The notes below the pieces were generated by a model, which was not told the DNA's origin, searched no databases, and was given only the letters and a program-made list of their open reading frames with translations. A stretch of 64,000 nucleotides of DNA. Source: Candidatus Izimoplasma sp. HR2 (GTDB taxonomy: Bacteria > Bacillota_I > Bacilli_A > Izemoplasmatales > Izemoplasmataceae). The stretch spans positions 1 to 64,000 of the forward strand of contig JRFF01000009.1 of NCBI GenBank assembly GCA_000753575.1, written 5' to 3'. A program made the position numbers and the translations under genes. Shown in pieces: positions 44,099-52,921 of this stretch; positions within the stretch are counted from its first letter, which is position 1, and the number at the start of each line of letters is the position of its first letter.

Positions 44099-44746
44099 TT
44101 ATAATTCCTCCTTAATAACGTAGTCCACAAAAATATGAGGAGTCATTACATTGTCAGGATCAATTCTTTTTATTATTTCTCTAGCTCCAACTATTACAAG
44201 GTCTGTCGCTGTTGCCATAACTGGGTTAAAGTTTCTAGTTGTTTTTGTATATACTACATTTCCATATTCATCAACTGTAGTACCTTCTAAAATAGCTAAG
44301 TCAGCGCGCAAAGGTAACTCTAATATAAAGTCTTTACCGTTAGTATTTATAATTTGTTTACCTTCTTCAACGATAGTTCCTATCCCTGTAGGAGTTAAAA
44401 TACCACCAAGTCCTGCACCACCTGCTCTAATTCTTTCAGCTAGTGTTCCTTGAGGAATTAAGATACATTCCATTTTACCAGCACTCATCAATTGTCCCGC
44501 TTCTGGGTTTAAACCAATATGTGAAGCAATTAATGTTTTTACTTGACCATTAGTAATCAGTTTTGCGATTCCTTTTCCAGGTAATCCTGCATCATTACAT
44601 ATTAATGTTAAGTCTTTAACTCCAATATTAACTAATTCATCAACAATAAACTCCGGAGTACCTACAACCATAAATCCTCCAACCATTATACTCATTCCGT
44701 CAAATACGTGATCTTTTAAGTTATTTATATTTAGTAATTTTTTCAT
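44099..44746 (-). CDS. atoD: Butyrate/acetoacetate CoA-transferase, alpha subunit
   Basis: 215 aa. Family signatures are FDGMSIMVGGFMVVGTPE near the start, the CoA-site region QGTLAERIRAGGAGLGGILTPTGIGT (about 98-124), and FILELPLRADLAILEG. It ends immediately before atoA, whose GGAGG ribosome site overlaps its 3' end. An AGGT site precedes its own ATG. Confidence 0.92.
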   Translation of the reverse strand: MKKLLNINNLKDHVFDGMSIMVGGFMVVGTPEFIVDELVNIGVKDLTLICNDAGLPGKGIAKLITNGQVKTLIASHIGLNPEAGQLMSAGKMECILIPQGTLAERIRAGGAGLGGILTPTGIGTIVEEGKQIINTNGKDFILELPLRADLAILEGTTVDEYGNVVYTKTTRNFNPVMATATDLVIVGAREIIKRIDPDNVMTPHIFVDYVIKEEL

Positions 44747-44775
44747 AAAATGTACCTACTTTCTTGAGTATTATA

Positions 44776-45198
44776 TTATTTCTTCTCTGGAGGCATAAGT
44801 TCAGCTTCCCCTATTATTACTACTACATCATTTTGGTTCTTAGCTACACAATCAAACCTAACTCTGTTTTTCATTATATCTACATCGGTCACAGTCACTG
44901 TCGCAGTGATTTCATCTTCAAAATAAACAGGTCTTCTAAAACGTAATGATTGTGTTAAATAGATTGAACCTTCACCAGGTAAATCCATTCCAAACACTTT
45001 ACTAAATAATGAACCTACAAGCATCCCATGACTAATTCTCTTTTTAAACATAGTACCCGCGGCATATTCACTATCAAAATGCGCTGGGTTATAATCATTT
45101 GTAACTTCACCAAAAAGCTCAATATCATGCTCAGTTACTTTCTTTACTTGAAATGCAGTATCTCCGATTTTAATTAAATCAATTGTTTTCCCTTTCAT
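44776..45198 (-). CDS. MaoC-like enoyl-CoA hydratase
   Basis: 140 aa. A hot-dog fold MaoC dehydratase with the hydratase-2 motif region DYNPAHFDSEYA...RISHGMLVGSLFSKVFG (residues 35-70; Asp35 and His40 are the expected catalytic pair). It would hydrate crotonyl-CoA, the product of Kal, to (R)-3-hydroxybutyryl-CoA. It is the first gene after the lysine riboswitch, so it belongs to the pathway, although textbook lysine fermentation reduces crotonyl-CoA instead. GTGAGG ribosome site. Confidence 0.85.
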   Translation of the reverse strand: MKGKTIDLIKIGDTAFQVKKVTEHDIELFGEVTNDYNPAHFDSEYAAGTMFKKRISHGMLVGSLFSKVFGMDLPGEGSIYLTQSLRFRRPVYFEDEITATVTVTDVDIMKNRVRFDCVAKNQNDVVVIIGEAELMPPEKK

Positions 45199-45225
45199 AA
45201 AATCCTCACTTTCTAGAATATAAAA

Positions 45226-45257
45226 GAGCCGTTCATGTCAATAGACATAAACAGCTC
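45226..45257 (-). terminator. Riboswitch-controlled terminator of the lysine operon
   Basis: In the RNA: GAGCUGUUUAUGUC, loop UAUU, GACAUGAACGGCUC, 14 continuous pairs with two G-U, then UUUUAUAUU. The 5' arm contains the 3' strand of the aptamer P1 helix (45246-45254), so P1 and this terminator exclude each other. Confidence 0.85.
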
Positions 45258-45420
45258 ATCATTTATAAAATGACAATGAATAAAGTGTGCCTTTATTCAT
45301 CAAGTATCTACAATAAGGACACTGTAGATCTTTCGGCACGTTACTCCTTCTTAGACAGTATTTAGAGTCCTCTCTATTAACATCTGTCTAATACTCAATA
45401 ATGTGCTCCTCTGTATTTAG
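45246..45420 (-). ncRNA. Lysine riboswitch (L-box) of the lysine fermentation operon
   Basis: Reading leftward, the conserved L-box order is present: AGAGGAGCAC, TTGAGTA, a P2 arm TTAGACAG pairing with CTGTCTAA, GAAGGAG, CGTGCCGAAA, a P3 hairpin ATCTACA/TGTAGAT, ACTTG, a P4 hairpin ATGAATAAAG/CTTTATTCAT, TGTCA, and a closing P5/P1 strand. The loops of P2 (AGGAC) and P3 (GTCCT) are complementary, matching the known kissing-loop contact. P1 pairs CTAAATACAG (45411-45420) with CTGTTTATG (45246-45254), imperfectly. The P1 3' strand doubles as the terminator 5' arm. Confidence 0.9.
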
Positions 45421-45443
45421 TTTTCCCCTACAAAATCACTATA

Positions 45444-45473
45444 ATTATATCTTAATATGTAAGCGTTTGTCAA
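45444..45473 (-). promoter_or_regulatory. Promoter of the lysine operon with a cre-like box
   Basis: Reading leftward: -35 TTGACA (45468-45473), 18-bp spacer, -10 TATAAT (45444-45449); predicted start near 45437. Overlapping the -35 and spacer at 45458-45472, the + strand reads TGTAAGCGTTTGTCA, close to the CcpA cre consensus apart from one extra base near the end. Confidence 0.75.
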
Positions 45474-45512
45474 CCTTATTTATAAGGAGTTTTAAATAAT
45501 CATTAGATAAAG

Positions 45513-45539
45513 AAAAAAGATGGAATTTCCATCTTTTTT
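45513..45539 (-). terminator. Intrinsic terminator of the beta-galactosidase gene
   Basis: Arms AAAAAAGATGG/CCATCTTTTTT with a 5-base loop; it overlaps the stop codon region and can work on both strands. Confidence 0.85.
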
Positions 45540-47886
45540 ACTTAACTTCTATTTCAATTATCTTATTTTTAAAATTGTTTGATGAGACAGTAATTTTAGC
45601 TATTCCAACTGTCCCTTTAGTCTTTAAGAAGAATCCAGTACTCCCACCTAAAAGCGCTAAACTAGGAGGTCCAATTAATTCAAGTGGTCCTGTGACTTTA
45701 ATGTTTATTACTTCAGATGAATAAGTTAAAGGATTCAAAAATTCATCTAAATGTTTAACAATTACTCTAGTAGTTTCATAAGTGTTTATTTCAGTAATAA
45801 CTTTATCATCTTGTTCAAGATATAAATCACTTATATGAGAAGTTCCAATTTCTTTATTTAAAACTAATTTATCATTAAGATATCCTTCAAAACGATAAGT
45901 TGTAGATTCTGCTCCCCATTTACCAACGTATTTTGCATATAATCTTAAAGCATCATCATATGTCATTTTGTTTTTAAATAGAAATCTTTTCAGTTTTATT
46001 TTGTATTTAAGAGGTAAATCTTTACCATGAACCATAATAGCTTTTAAGATATCTTTAATTCGATTTTTATCTCTCTTACTAAATGTTTCATTTTTATGGA
46101 TTTGATTACCAATAAAGTCATCAATAATAACTGGAGGATGTGGTAAATCTTTATACATCTTAGATGGATAAAATTTACCAATTAACTCGTTATCTATAAA
46201 GAATTTTACATAATCAGTATTAGTTAAAACATATACTTGTTTTATTTCACTAGCTTCTTGTTCACCGATATTTAAATTAGATAAAACTTCTAAATATGGA
46301 TTGATATCAGATTGGCTAGAATAAGCTGCTGCAGCGTATTTAGGTATTCTAAACATATCCATAACACCGTGGTAACAAATTCTATCTCCGCTACCAAAAT
46401 CTTTATGAGTATTATAATCAAAAGCACACCAACCAATTGCCCCAGATATACCATTATATTTATATGAATCATTTTGAACTTTCAAATGACGTTTAGCTTG
46501 GTAAACACGATGCCATTCATCATCAAATTTCTTAGTAGGATACATATGTCCATTGTATTCAGTAATTAAATAAGGTACTTTCATTTTAGTAACTTTTTTA
46601 GATTCTTCTAAGCCTTCATTTATACCTCTATGAACGAAGTCATTATATGTATAAACATCTTCAAAAAAGTGACTTCCTTTAAAGTTTCTAACTCCACCTG
46701 TTGGTCTAAACTCATCAAGTGATTTAGCTAAGATATTTGTTTTCTTATAAAACTCATCATTATCTGAAGATTCATTTATTCTTACTCCCCAAATAACTAT
46801 TGATGGATGATTATAATCTCTAAAAATCATTTCTTCAACATTCTTTAAAGCTACTTCTTGCCATTCTTCATTACCTATATGTTGCCATCCAGGCATCTCA
46901 TCAAAGACAAGTAATCCTATCTCATCACATCGATCTAGGAAATGCTTTGAAGGTGGATAGTGACTACTTCTTACTATATTACAACCAAGTTCATACTTAA
47001 GAATATCAGCATCTTTCCTTTGTGCATTTCTTGGCATTGCATAGCCAACATAAGGAAATGATTGATGTCTATTTAATCCTCTTAGTTTAGTATTTTCTCC
47101 GTTAATATAGAATCCTTCAGTTGTAAATTCTACTCTTCTACTTCCAAAAGTTGAAGAGTAAGATAATACATTATCTATTAAAATATCTAAACTATACATA
47201 ACTGGATTATCAATACTCCATCTATCTAAGTCCATTAATTGAGATACTTGAATTTCATCTCTAAAATAGTATTCTCTTTCAAAGCTATTAACTAACTCAT
47301 CACCTTTATAGATATTATAAGTAAATACTTTACTATTCTTTTCATCATAGTTTAAGAACATTTTAATTTCTAAGCTATCTGCGTCGTAATATATAAAAGC
47401 ATGATTAATATAAGATTGTATTTGTTCCTCAATATATACTTCTCTATATATTCCACCATATGTTAAATAATCAACTACAAACCCGTGTGGAGGTATATCT
47501 ATTCTCTCTGTAGAATCAACCATTACAAAAATCTTATTAGATCCATTTATTAAGTTATCAGTTATATCTACATCAAAAGGTGTATACCCACCTTTATGAC
47601 TAATAACATGCTTGTTATTAACATAAACTATAGAATACTCCATAACTCCGTCAAAATGTAAAATGTAGCGTTTACCTTTTTTCTTTTTAAACTCAAAAAC
47701 TTTTTGATAACTACTAATAAATTGGTAAAGTTTTTCAGAGAAATTATTATAAGGTAATTCGATATTTGTATGTGGTATATTTATCTTCTTACTTTTAGGA
47801 AAGTTTTCAATAAATTTCTCGTTATATTTTGGGACATAATCCCAATCATAATTTAAATGAAATACTTTAAGTTTTTGTCTTTTCAT
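45538..47886 (-). CDS. Glycoside hydrolase family 2 beta-galactosidase
   Basis: About 782 aa from the ATG at 47886 (GAGGTGAT upstream); the open frame is 36 bases longer. Sugar-binding and Ig-like N-terminal domains lead to the TIM barrel: RGLNRHQSFPYVGYAMP, then IVWGVRINESSD with the acid/base Glu, then PYLITEYNGHMYP with the nucleophile Glu. It has no signal peptide, so it cleaves lactose or other beta-galactosides in the cytoplasm. It lies downstream of the gal genes and would feed them galactose. Shorter than E. coli LacZ, typical for the GH2 subfamily in Bacillota. Confidence 0.88.
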   Translation of the reverse strand: MKRQKLKVFHLNYDWDYVPKYNEKFIENFPKSKKINIPHTNIELPYNNFSEKLYQFISSYQKVFEFKKKKGKRYILHFDGVMEYSIVYVNNKHVISHKGGYTPFDVDITDNLINGSNKIFVMVDSTERIDIPPHGFVVDYLTYGGIYREVYIEEQIQSYINHAFIYYDADSLEIKMFLNYDEKNSKVFTYNIYKGDELVNSFEREYYFRDEIQVSQLMDLDRWSIDNPVMYSLDILIDNVLSYSSTFGSRRVEFTTEGFYINGENTKLRGLNRHQSFPYVGYAMPRNAQRKDADILKYELGCNIVRSSHYPPSKHFLDRCDEIGLLVFDEMPGWQHIGNEEWQEVALKNVEEMIFRDYNHPSIVIWGVRINESSDNDEFYKKTNILAKSLDEFRPTGGVRNFKGSHFFEDVYTYNDFVHRGINEGLEESKKVTKMKVPYLITEYNGHMYPTKKFDDEWHRVYQAKRHLKVQNDSYKYNGISGAIGWCAFDYNTHKDFGSGDRICYHGVMDMFRIPKYAAAAYSSQSDINPYLEVLSNLNIGEQEASEIKQVYVLTNTDYVKFFIDNELIGKFYPSKMYKDLPHPPVIIDDFIGNQIHKNETFSKRDKNRIKDILKAIMVHGKDLPLKYKIKLKRFLFKNKMTYDDALRLYAKYVGKWGAESTTYRFEGYLNDKLVLNKEIGTSHISDLYLEQDDKVITEINTYETTRVIVKHLDEFLNPLTYSSEVINIKVTGPLELIGPPSLALLGGSTGFFLKTKGTVGIAKITVSSNNFKNKIIEIEVK

Positions 47887-48001
47887 ACTATCACCTCTTA
47901 TTACTTTTAAAAGATTTAACAAATCAAAATTGACATTAAATATTTAAGCTAATATATGTTGCTTAAGGCTATCTAAAACTCTTTATGATATGTATTTATA
48001 G

Positions 48002-48022
48002 CGGTCAAAACTAATTGACCGT
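48002..48022. promoter_or_regulatory. Inverted repeat between galM and the beta-galactosidase gene
   Basis: CGGTCAA/TTGACCG separated by 6 bases, without a strong T run. It could be a weak terminator or operator. The remaining 47887-48217 stretch is extremely A/T rich, with several short inverted repeats (TACATATGTA-like) and no gene. Confidence 0.4.
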
Positions 48023-48217
48023 AATAAATACAATATATTTTTAAATAAATAATAACCTTATTTTACAGTGTTTATTAAGTAAAAATGTCTAATGACCATT
48101 AAATACATAGTTAAATTACATATGTATTAAATAAAATATGTATATTTTCAATATATTTTATATATTTTTGATACATAAAATAGCAATAATTATAGTTGTC
48201 ATTTAATAAATACTTAA

Positions 48218-49258
48218 TTATTTTTTAGATATTTTAAATCTATAAAGAGTCTTATGATAGTACTTTTCATCACTCTTTAAAATACTATTATTTAGTCCCT
48301 TAATATTGATTCCATTTGGCTCGTTTTGTGTCTCAAAACAGATACCTAAATGCTTAACATGTTCTCTACCAAAAAGCAGGTCTTTCATATCAGGATAGTT
48401 ATGTGTATAAACAACAATACAAGGGTAACTTGTATATACTTCTAATTCTCTTTTTGAAATTGGATCTTTTAAAATGATTTGTTTATATTCAAAGCCAACA
48501 TCATCAAGTATAAATGGATGATCTACTCCAAGTGTTGGAATATTATAAACGGCTTCATTTAGGGTTTCTTTAAAATCTCTCTCTTTCTTAAAATCAAATA
48601 TTGTTTCATTTACTGGACTTACTTTATAAGGAACAAACTTATCATCTAGTTCTATATAATTAGATGAATTAACTTGTAATGAATGACTTAATATTTTATC
48701 CTTTATATTTCCTGATAAATTGAAATATGCGTGATTTGTAATATTCAATAATGCATCTTTATCTGTTGTTCCTTCAAACTCTATTAATAGTTGTGTACTT
48801 GAAACTGTATAAGTGATTTTTATTTCTTGATTTCCAGGAAATGAAGATTCACTTTCTTTTTTATGATATTCAAAAATAACTTTAGTAGAATCTTTTAGTT
48901 CTTTCACTTCATAACTAAAGAATTTAAAAGCAAAACAATCACTTCCTGAGTGAAGATTTTCACTTTCTAAAAAGTTCTTTTCTACGTTGATTTCATTATC
49001 ATTTATTACATATTTAGCATCCTTAATGCGACCACTGTTTGGACCTATAGTAGCATTTAAGTACATTTCGTTTTCTATATATGATTCCAAATCATTATAA
49101 GCTAACAATATATTCTCCATAACCCCAGATTCATCAGGAACAAAGATACTCATTATTGTAGCTCCATAATCCATAAAAGTAACTTTTATGTCTTTTTGAT
49201 TTACTTCAATAAAGGTGAACTCTTTATTTCTTACTTTATATTTATTTATTAAGTGCAT
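48218..49258 (-). CDS. galM: Aldose 1-epimerase (mutarotase)
   Basis: 346 aa. Family signatures are NATIGPNSGRIKDAKY, NLHSGSDCFAFKFF, TNHAYFNLSG (catalytic His) and the later Glu in ICFETQNEPNG (catalytic base). Interconverts alpha and beta galactose for GalK. It overlaps the end of galT by 17 bases and belongs to the galK-galE-galT-galM operon. Confidence 0.92.
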   Translation of the reverse strand: MHLINKYKVRNKEFTFIEVNQKDIKVTFMDYGATIMSIFVPDESGVMENILLAYNDLESYIENEMYLNATIGPNSGRIKDAKYVINDNEINVEKNFLESENLHSGSDCFAFKFFSYEVKELKDSTKVIFEYHKKESESSFPGNQEIKITYTVSSTQLLIEFEGTTDKDALLNITNHAYFNLSGNIKDKILSHSLQVNSSNYIELDDKFVPYKVSPVNETIFDFKKERDFKETLNEAVYNIPTLGVDHPFILDDVGFEYKQIILKDPISKRELEVYTSYPCIVVYTHNYPDMKDLLFGREHVKHLGICFETQNEPNGINIKGLNNSILKSDEKYYHKTLYRFKISKK

Positions 49259-50732
49259 TTATTAATAAAGAGATAAACTTGTTAAAATTTTCAATTCCTG
49301 AAGGAGTTTGTTTAAATACTCCAGAATCTTCTAAACATCTCATAAATTTATCTGCGACTTGATCATTGATAAATTTTTCTATCTCTTCACCTTTATATCT
49401 ATCCTTTAATTCTGTTAACCAGTCTTTGTGAATAGCTAATTCTTGAGTCAATTCTACGTTATTTATTAACGCATTTTTAACTGCTTTTAGCTCCTCTTTA
49501 AGTCGAGCAGGTAGTACAGCTAAGCCCATAACCTCTATAAGTCCAATGTTTTCCTTCTTAATATTATGGTGTGTTGGATGAGGATGGAAGATACCTAGTG
49601 GGAACTCACTTGATGTCAAATTGTTTCTTAGTGTCATATCTAGTATATATGTATCCCCATTTTTTCTAGCAATTGGTGTAATTGCGTTATGAGGAACATC
49701 AGTGTTTGAATAAATACCAGATTCTTCATCTGAATAGTTTTCCCAGAATTCAAATAATTTTATTGCTTTATCAATTAATTGTTCTCTATTTGTAGATTCA
49801 AGTCTTATAACACTTAGTGGCCAAACTAAATATTTAAAAGATACTTTTCCAATTTTACTAATAAATACTTCTTTGGCATCTTCGATAGGAAAATGATGTC
49901 TTCCTCCTTGATAATGTTCATGACTTAAAATTGAACCACCAACAATTGGAAGTCCTGCATTAGATCCTAAAAAATAATGAGGGAACATATCTACAAAATC
50001 AAATAATCTTTTAAACGTATTTTCTGAAACATTCATAGGAATATGATCTTTCATTAAAACTATTGAATGTTCATTGTAATATACATAAGGTGAGTACTGA
50101 AGATAGAACTCTTCTTGATTTAAATTTAGTTTAATAATCCTATGATTTGATCTACCAGGATGAGTATTATTTCCATAAAATCCAACGTTCTCTTTGCATA
50201 GTAAACATAGAGGATAATCAGTATCATTTTTACCTGATTGTGCTATGATATCACGAGGATCTTTCTCAGGTTTACTAAGATTAATTGTCATATCTAAAAT
50301 TCCGTATTTAGTAGTTGACTGCCATTTAATATTCTTGGCAATTCTATCATTTTTTATATAATTATTGTCTTGTGACATCTTATAGAAAAAGTCAGTTGCT
50401 TTAACTGGGTTTTCATTGAAAAGGTGGTAAAATGTCTTATTTAAGTCTGATGGAAGTGACGAAAATACGTCCATTAGCTTAGATTCGAATAAATCACGTT
50501 GTTTTGTTGAATTTGGAGTAAAAAGTCTATTATTGTATGCAAAGTCTAAAATTAGGTTAAGTATGATAGACAGTTGTTTTACTCTTTTATTATCATTGCT
50601 TACATAGTGCTGTTGTTTAACCTTTAGTATATCGGTCACGCGATTATACGAATATTCAAAATCCTCGTTTTGAATCAGTCTTTTTTCAATTGCATAGTTA
50701 ATTAGATCAATTATATGATTATTTATCATCAT
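49242..50732 (-). CDS. galT: UDP-glucose:hexose-1-phosphate uridylyltransferase (Firmicutes type)
   Basis: 496 aa, the long class II GalT of Bacillota. The nucleotide-binding and catalytic region includes NTHPGRSNHRIIKL, then ILSHEHYQGGRHHFPIE with the HEH pair. Converts galactose-1-phosphate and UDP-glucose to UDP-galactose and glucose-1-phosphate. Its ATG lies 14 bases inside galE. Confidence 0.94.
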   Translation of the reverse strand: MMINNHIIDLINYAIEKRLIQNEDFEYSYNRVTDILKVKQQHYVSNDNKRVKQLSIILNLILDFAYNNRLFTPNSTKQRDLFESKLMDVFSSLPSDLNKTFYHLFNENPVKATDFFYKMSQDNNYIKNDRIAKNIKWQSTTKYGILDMTINLSKPEKDPRDIIAQSGKNDTDYPLCLLCKENVGFYGNNTHPGRSNHRIIKLNLNQEEFYLQYSPYVYYNEHSIVLMKDHIPMNVSENTFKRLFDFVDMFPHYFLGSNAGLPIVGGSILSHEHYQGGRHHFPIEDAKEVFISKIGKVSFKYLVWPLSVIRLESTNREQLIDKAIKLFEFWENYSDEESGIYSNTDVPHNAITPIARKNGDTYILDMTLRNNLTSSEFPLGIFHPHPTHHNIKKENIGLIEVMGLAVLPARLKEELKAVKNALINNVELTQELAIHKDWLTELKDRYKGEEIEKFINDQVADKFMRCLEDSGVFKQTPSGIENFNKFISLLINALNK

Positions 50733-51717
50733 TTTTGAACCCCTCCTTGTGCAATTGATGGAATCTCCATGCTGACGAGATAATTTCTTTCACATCTTTA
50801 TGTTTCTTTATCCATCCTAGTTCTTTTTCTGCTTTTTGACTAGATGCAATAAGTCTTGCAGGATCTCCAGCTCTTCTATCAGATAATATTGCTGGAATTT
50901 CATGTTTTGTAACCTCTCTTGCAGCTTCGATCATCTCTAGTACACTGTACCCTTCTCCACTACCTAAATTATAGAAATTACTAGTGTTATTTTTCTCTAA
51001 ATTCTTCATTGCAAGAATGTGTGCTTCTATCAAATCTTCTATGTGAATATAGTCTCTAATACATGTCCCATCTGGTGTATCATAATCAGCTCCAAAGATA
51101 CTAATTTTATCTCTTTTTCCAAGAGGAACTTGTAAAATTAATGGAATTAAATGAGTCTCAGGATTATGACTTTCTCCGATTTCTCCAGTGTAATATGCTC
51201 CTGCAACATTGAAATATCTTAGTGCAATATACTTAATTCCGTGTGCAATATCTGCCCATTTCATCATTTTTTCCATAGCTAATTTAGTTTCTCCATACGC
51301 ATTTGTTGGAGTTTCTGTAAATTCTTCAGTTATAGGTGATACATCTTTATCTCCATATACTGCAGCTGTACTACTAAATACTATCCTTTTTACATTAGCT
51401 TGATTCATTGCTTCAAGTAAAACCTTTGTCCCATATACATTATTTTCATAATATTTAAGAGGTACTTGCATACTTTCCCCGACTAAGCTAAAGGCTGCAA
51501 AGTGAATTACTGAATCTATTTTGTTTTTATTAAGAACCTCTACTACTTTATCTAGTTCTCTTATATCGATGTTATAAAAATTAGCTCTTTTATCTATAGC
51601 TTCACTATAACCTGTAGATAAATTATCTATTACTGTAACCTTATATCCTCTTTCAAGTAATATTTTTACTGCATGGCTTCCAATATATCCTGCTCCACCT
51701 GTTACTAATACATTCAT
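50719..51717 (-). CDS. galE: UDP-glucose 4-epimerase
   Basis: 332 aa, short-chain dehydrogenase fold. The NAD-binding motif GGAGYIGSH lies at residues 7-15 and the catalytic YxxxK at YGETK (about 148-152). Interconverts UDP-galactose and UDP-glucose, completing the Leloir cycle. The start overlaps the galK stop (ATGA). Confidence 0.95.
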   Translation of the reverse strand: MNVLVTGGAGYIGSHAVKILLERGYKVTVIDNLSTGYSEAIDKRANFYNIDIRELDKVVEVLNKNKIDSVIHFAAFSLVGESMQVPLKYYENNVYGTKVLLEAMNQANVKRIVFSSTAAVYGDKDVSPITEEFTETPTNAYGETKLAMEKMMKWADIAHGIKYIALRYFNVAGAYYTGEIGESHNPETHLIPLILQVPLGKRDKISIFGADYDTPDGTCIRDYIHIEDLIEAHILAMKNLEKNNTSNFYNLGSGEGYSVLEMIEAAREVTKHEIPAILSDRRAGDPARLIASSQKAEKELGWIKKHKDVKEIISSAWRFHQLHKEGFKNDDK

Positions 51718-52895
51718 AATAAATCCTCACTTTCTAACTTTTTTGCTCCATTACTAGTTTTTACTTTATAGAAATCTGCTTTATGTCCAACTTTATTTAA
51801 GTAATCTTTTTTTACATTTTTAATTACATCATGCACTATATCTGTTTTTACTAGATTTATCGTACAACCGCCAAACCCAGCCCCTGTCATCCTGCTACCA
51901 GCTGCCCCATTTGCTCTAAATGAATCAACTAGAACATCTAATTCTCTACATGAAACTTCATATAAGTCTCTAAGTGAATCATGACTTTCATTCATTAACT
52001 TACCAAATGCTATAAAATCACTTGATCTTAATGCCTCTACTGCTTTCACAGTACGATCATTTTCAAATATTGCATGTTTTATTCTATTGTTAATTATTTT
52101 GTCATCTATAAGATTACTAATCGATTCATAATCTTTCACCAAAATATCACAAAGATTATTAAATTTGATATTTTCATTTTTCAATATCTCAATTCCTTTA
52201 TCACATTCTTCTCTACGTTCATTATATTTAGAATCTGATAAACTCCTTTTTTTATTAGTATTAGCTATAACAAGTGTATATTCCCCTAACTCTAGCGGTA
52301 CAAGCTCATATTCTAAAGTATCAGTATTTAAGTATATTGCTTTATTAACTTCACTCATACCTACTGCGAACTGATCCATTATTCCACAGTTAACTCCTAT
52401 ATACTCATTTTCTACTATTTTAGCTGTTTTTACAATATTAATCATATCAATATCTAAATTATATTCTTCTTTTAGTACAGTCCCAATTAATACCTCTAGT
52501 GAAGCACTAGAAGATAGTCCTGCACCGTTTGGTAAATTACCATATATTAAGATGTTTAATCCACTTTTTATACTATATCCCATATCCACAAAGCTCTCAA
52601 CCATGCCTTTTGCGTAGTTTGCCCAGTTATCTATATTTTTATAACTCATATCTTCTAAAGAAGCTACTCGCTTTCCAAACTTTTTAAAATTTGATGAAAG
52701 AAAATGAAATTCATTATCTTCTCTTTTAGTTACAAATGCGTATGTGCCTAAATTTATTGCAGTAGGGAAAACATTCCCTCCATGATAATCTATATGTTCA
52801 CCAATTAAATTTACTCTTCCTGGTGAAAAATATTTATTTATTTCTTTAGTACCTAGAAAATCTAAATTACTATCTATTATATCTTGAATTTTCAT
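51714..52895 (-). CDS. galK: Galactokinase
   Basis: 393 aa, GHMP kinase. The galactokinase signature FSPGRVNLIGEHIDYHGG lies near residues 23-40, the ATP-binding LPNGAGLSSSASLE near 121-134, and the third motif GSRMTGAGFGGCTINL near 338-353. Phosphorylates galactose. AAGGAG ribosome site; it follows the regulator gene by 21 bases that contain a palindrome. Confidence 0.95.
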   Translation of the reverse strand: MKIQDIIDSNLDFLGTKEINKYFSPGRVNLIGEHIDYHGGNVFPTAINLGTYAFVTKREDNEFHFLSSNFKKFGKRVASLEDMSYKNIDNWANYAKGMVESFVDMGYSIKSGLNILIYGNLPNGAGLSSSASLEVLIGTVLKEEYNLDIDMINIVKTAKIVENEYIGVNCGIMDQFAVGMSEVNKAIYLNTDTLEYELVPLELGEYTLVIANTNKKRSLSDSKYNERREECDKGIEILKNENIKFNNLCDILVKDYESISNLIDDKIINNRIKHAIFENDRTVKAVEALRSSDFIAFGKLMNESHDSLRDLYEVSCRELDVLVDSFRANGAAGSRMTGAGFGGCTINLVKTDIVHDVIKNVKKDYLNKVGHKADFYKVKTSNGAKKLESEDLL

Positions 52896-52907
52896 TATAT
52901 TCTCCTT

Positions 52908-52921
52908 AGTAAAATTTTACT
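52908..52921. promoter_or_regulatory. Palindrome between the LacI-type regulator and galK
   Basis: The perfect 14-bp palindrome AGTAAAATTTTACT spans the regulator's stop codon. It carries the same AGTAAAAT half-site as the larger palindrome at 53.9 kb, so both may bind the regulator. Confidence 0.5.

Noticed and set aside
42229-44123. Open frames on the + strand opposite the lysine operon (and similar ones elsewhere)
   Set aside because: They mirror the coding frame of the real genes, lack ribosome sites and have no recognisable domains.
45199-45440. T-box leader in front of the lysine operon
   Set aside because: No T-box consensus or specifier loop; the L-box landmarks and the kissing loop fit a lysine riboswitch instead.
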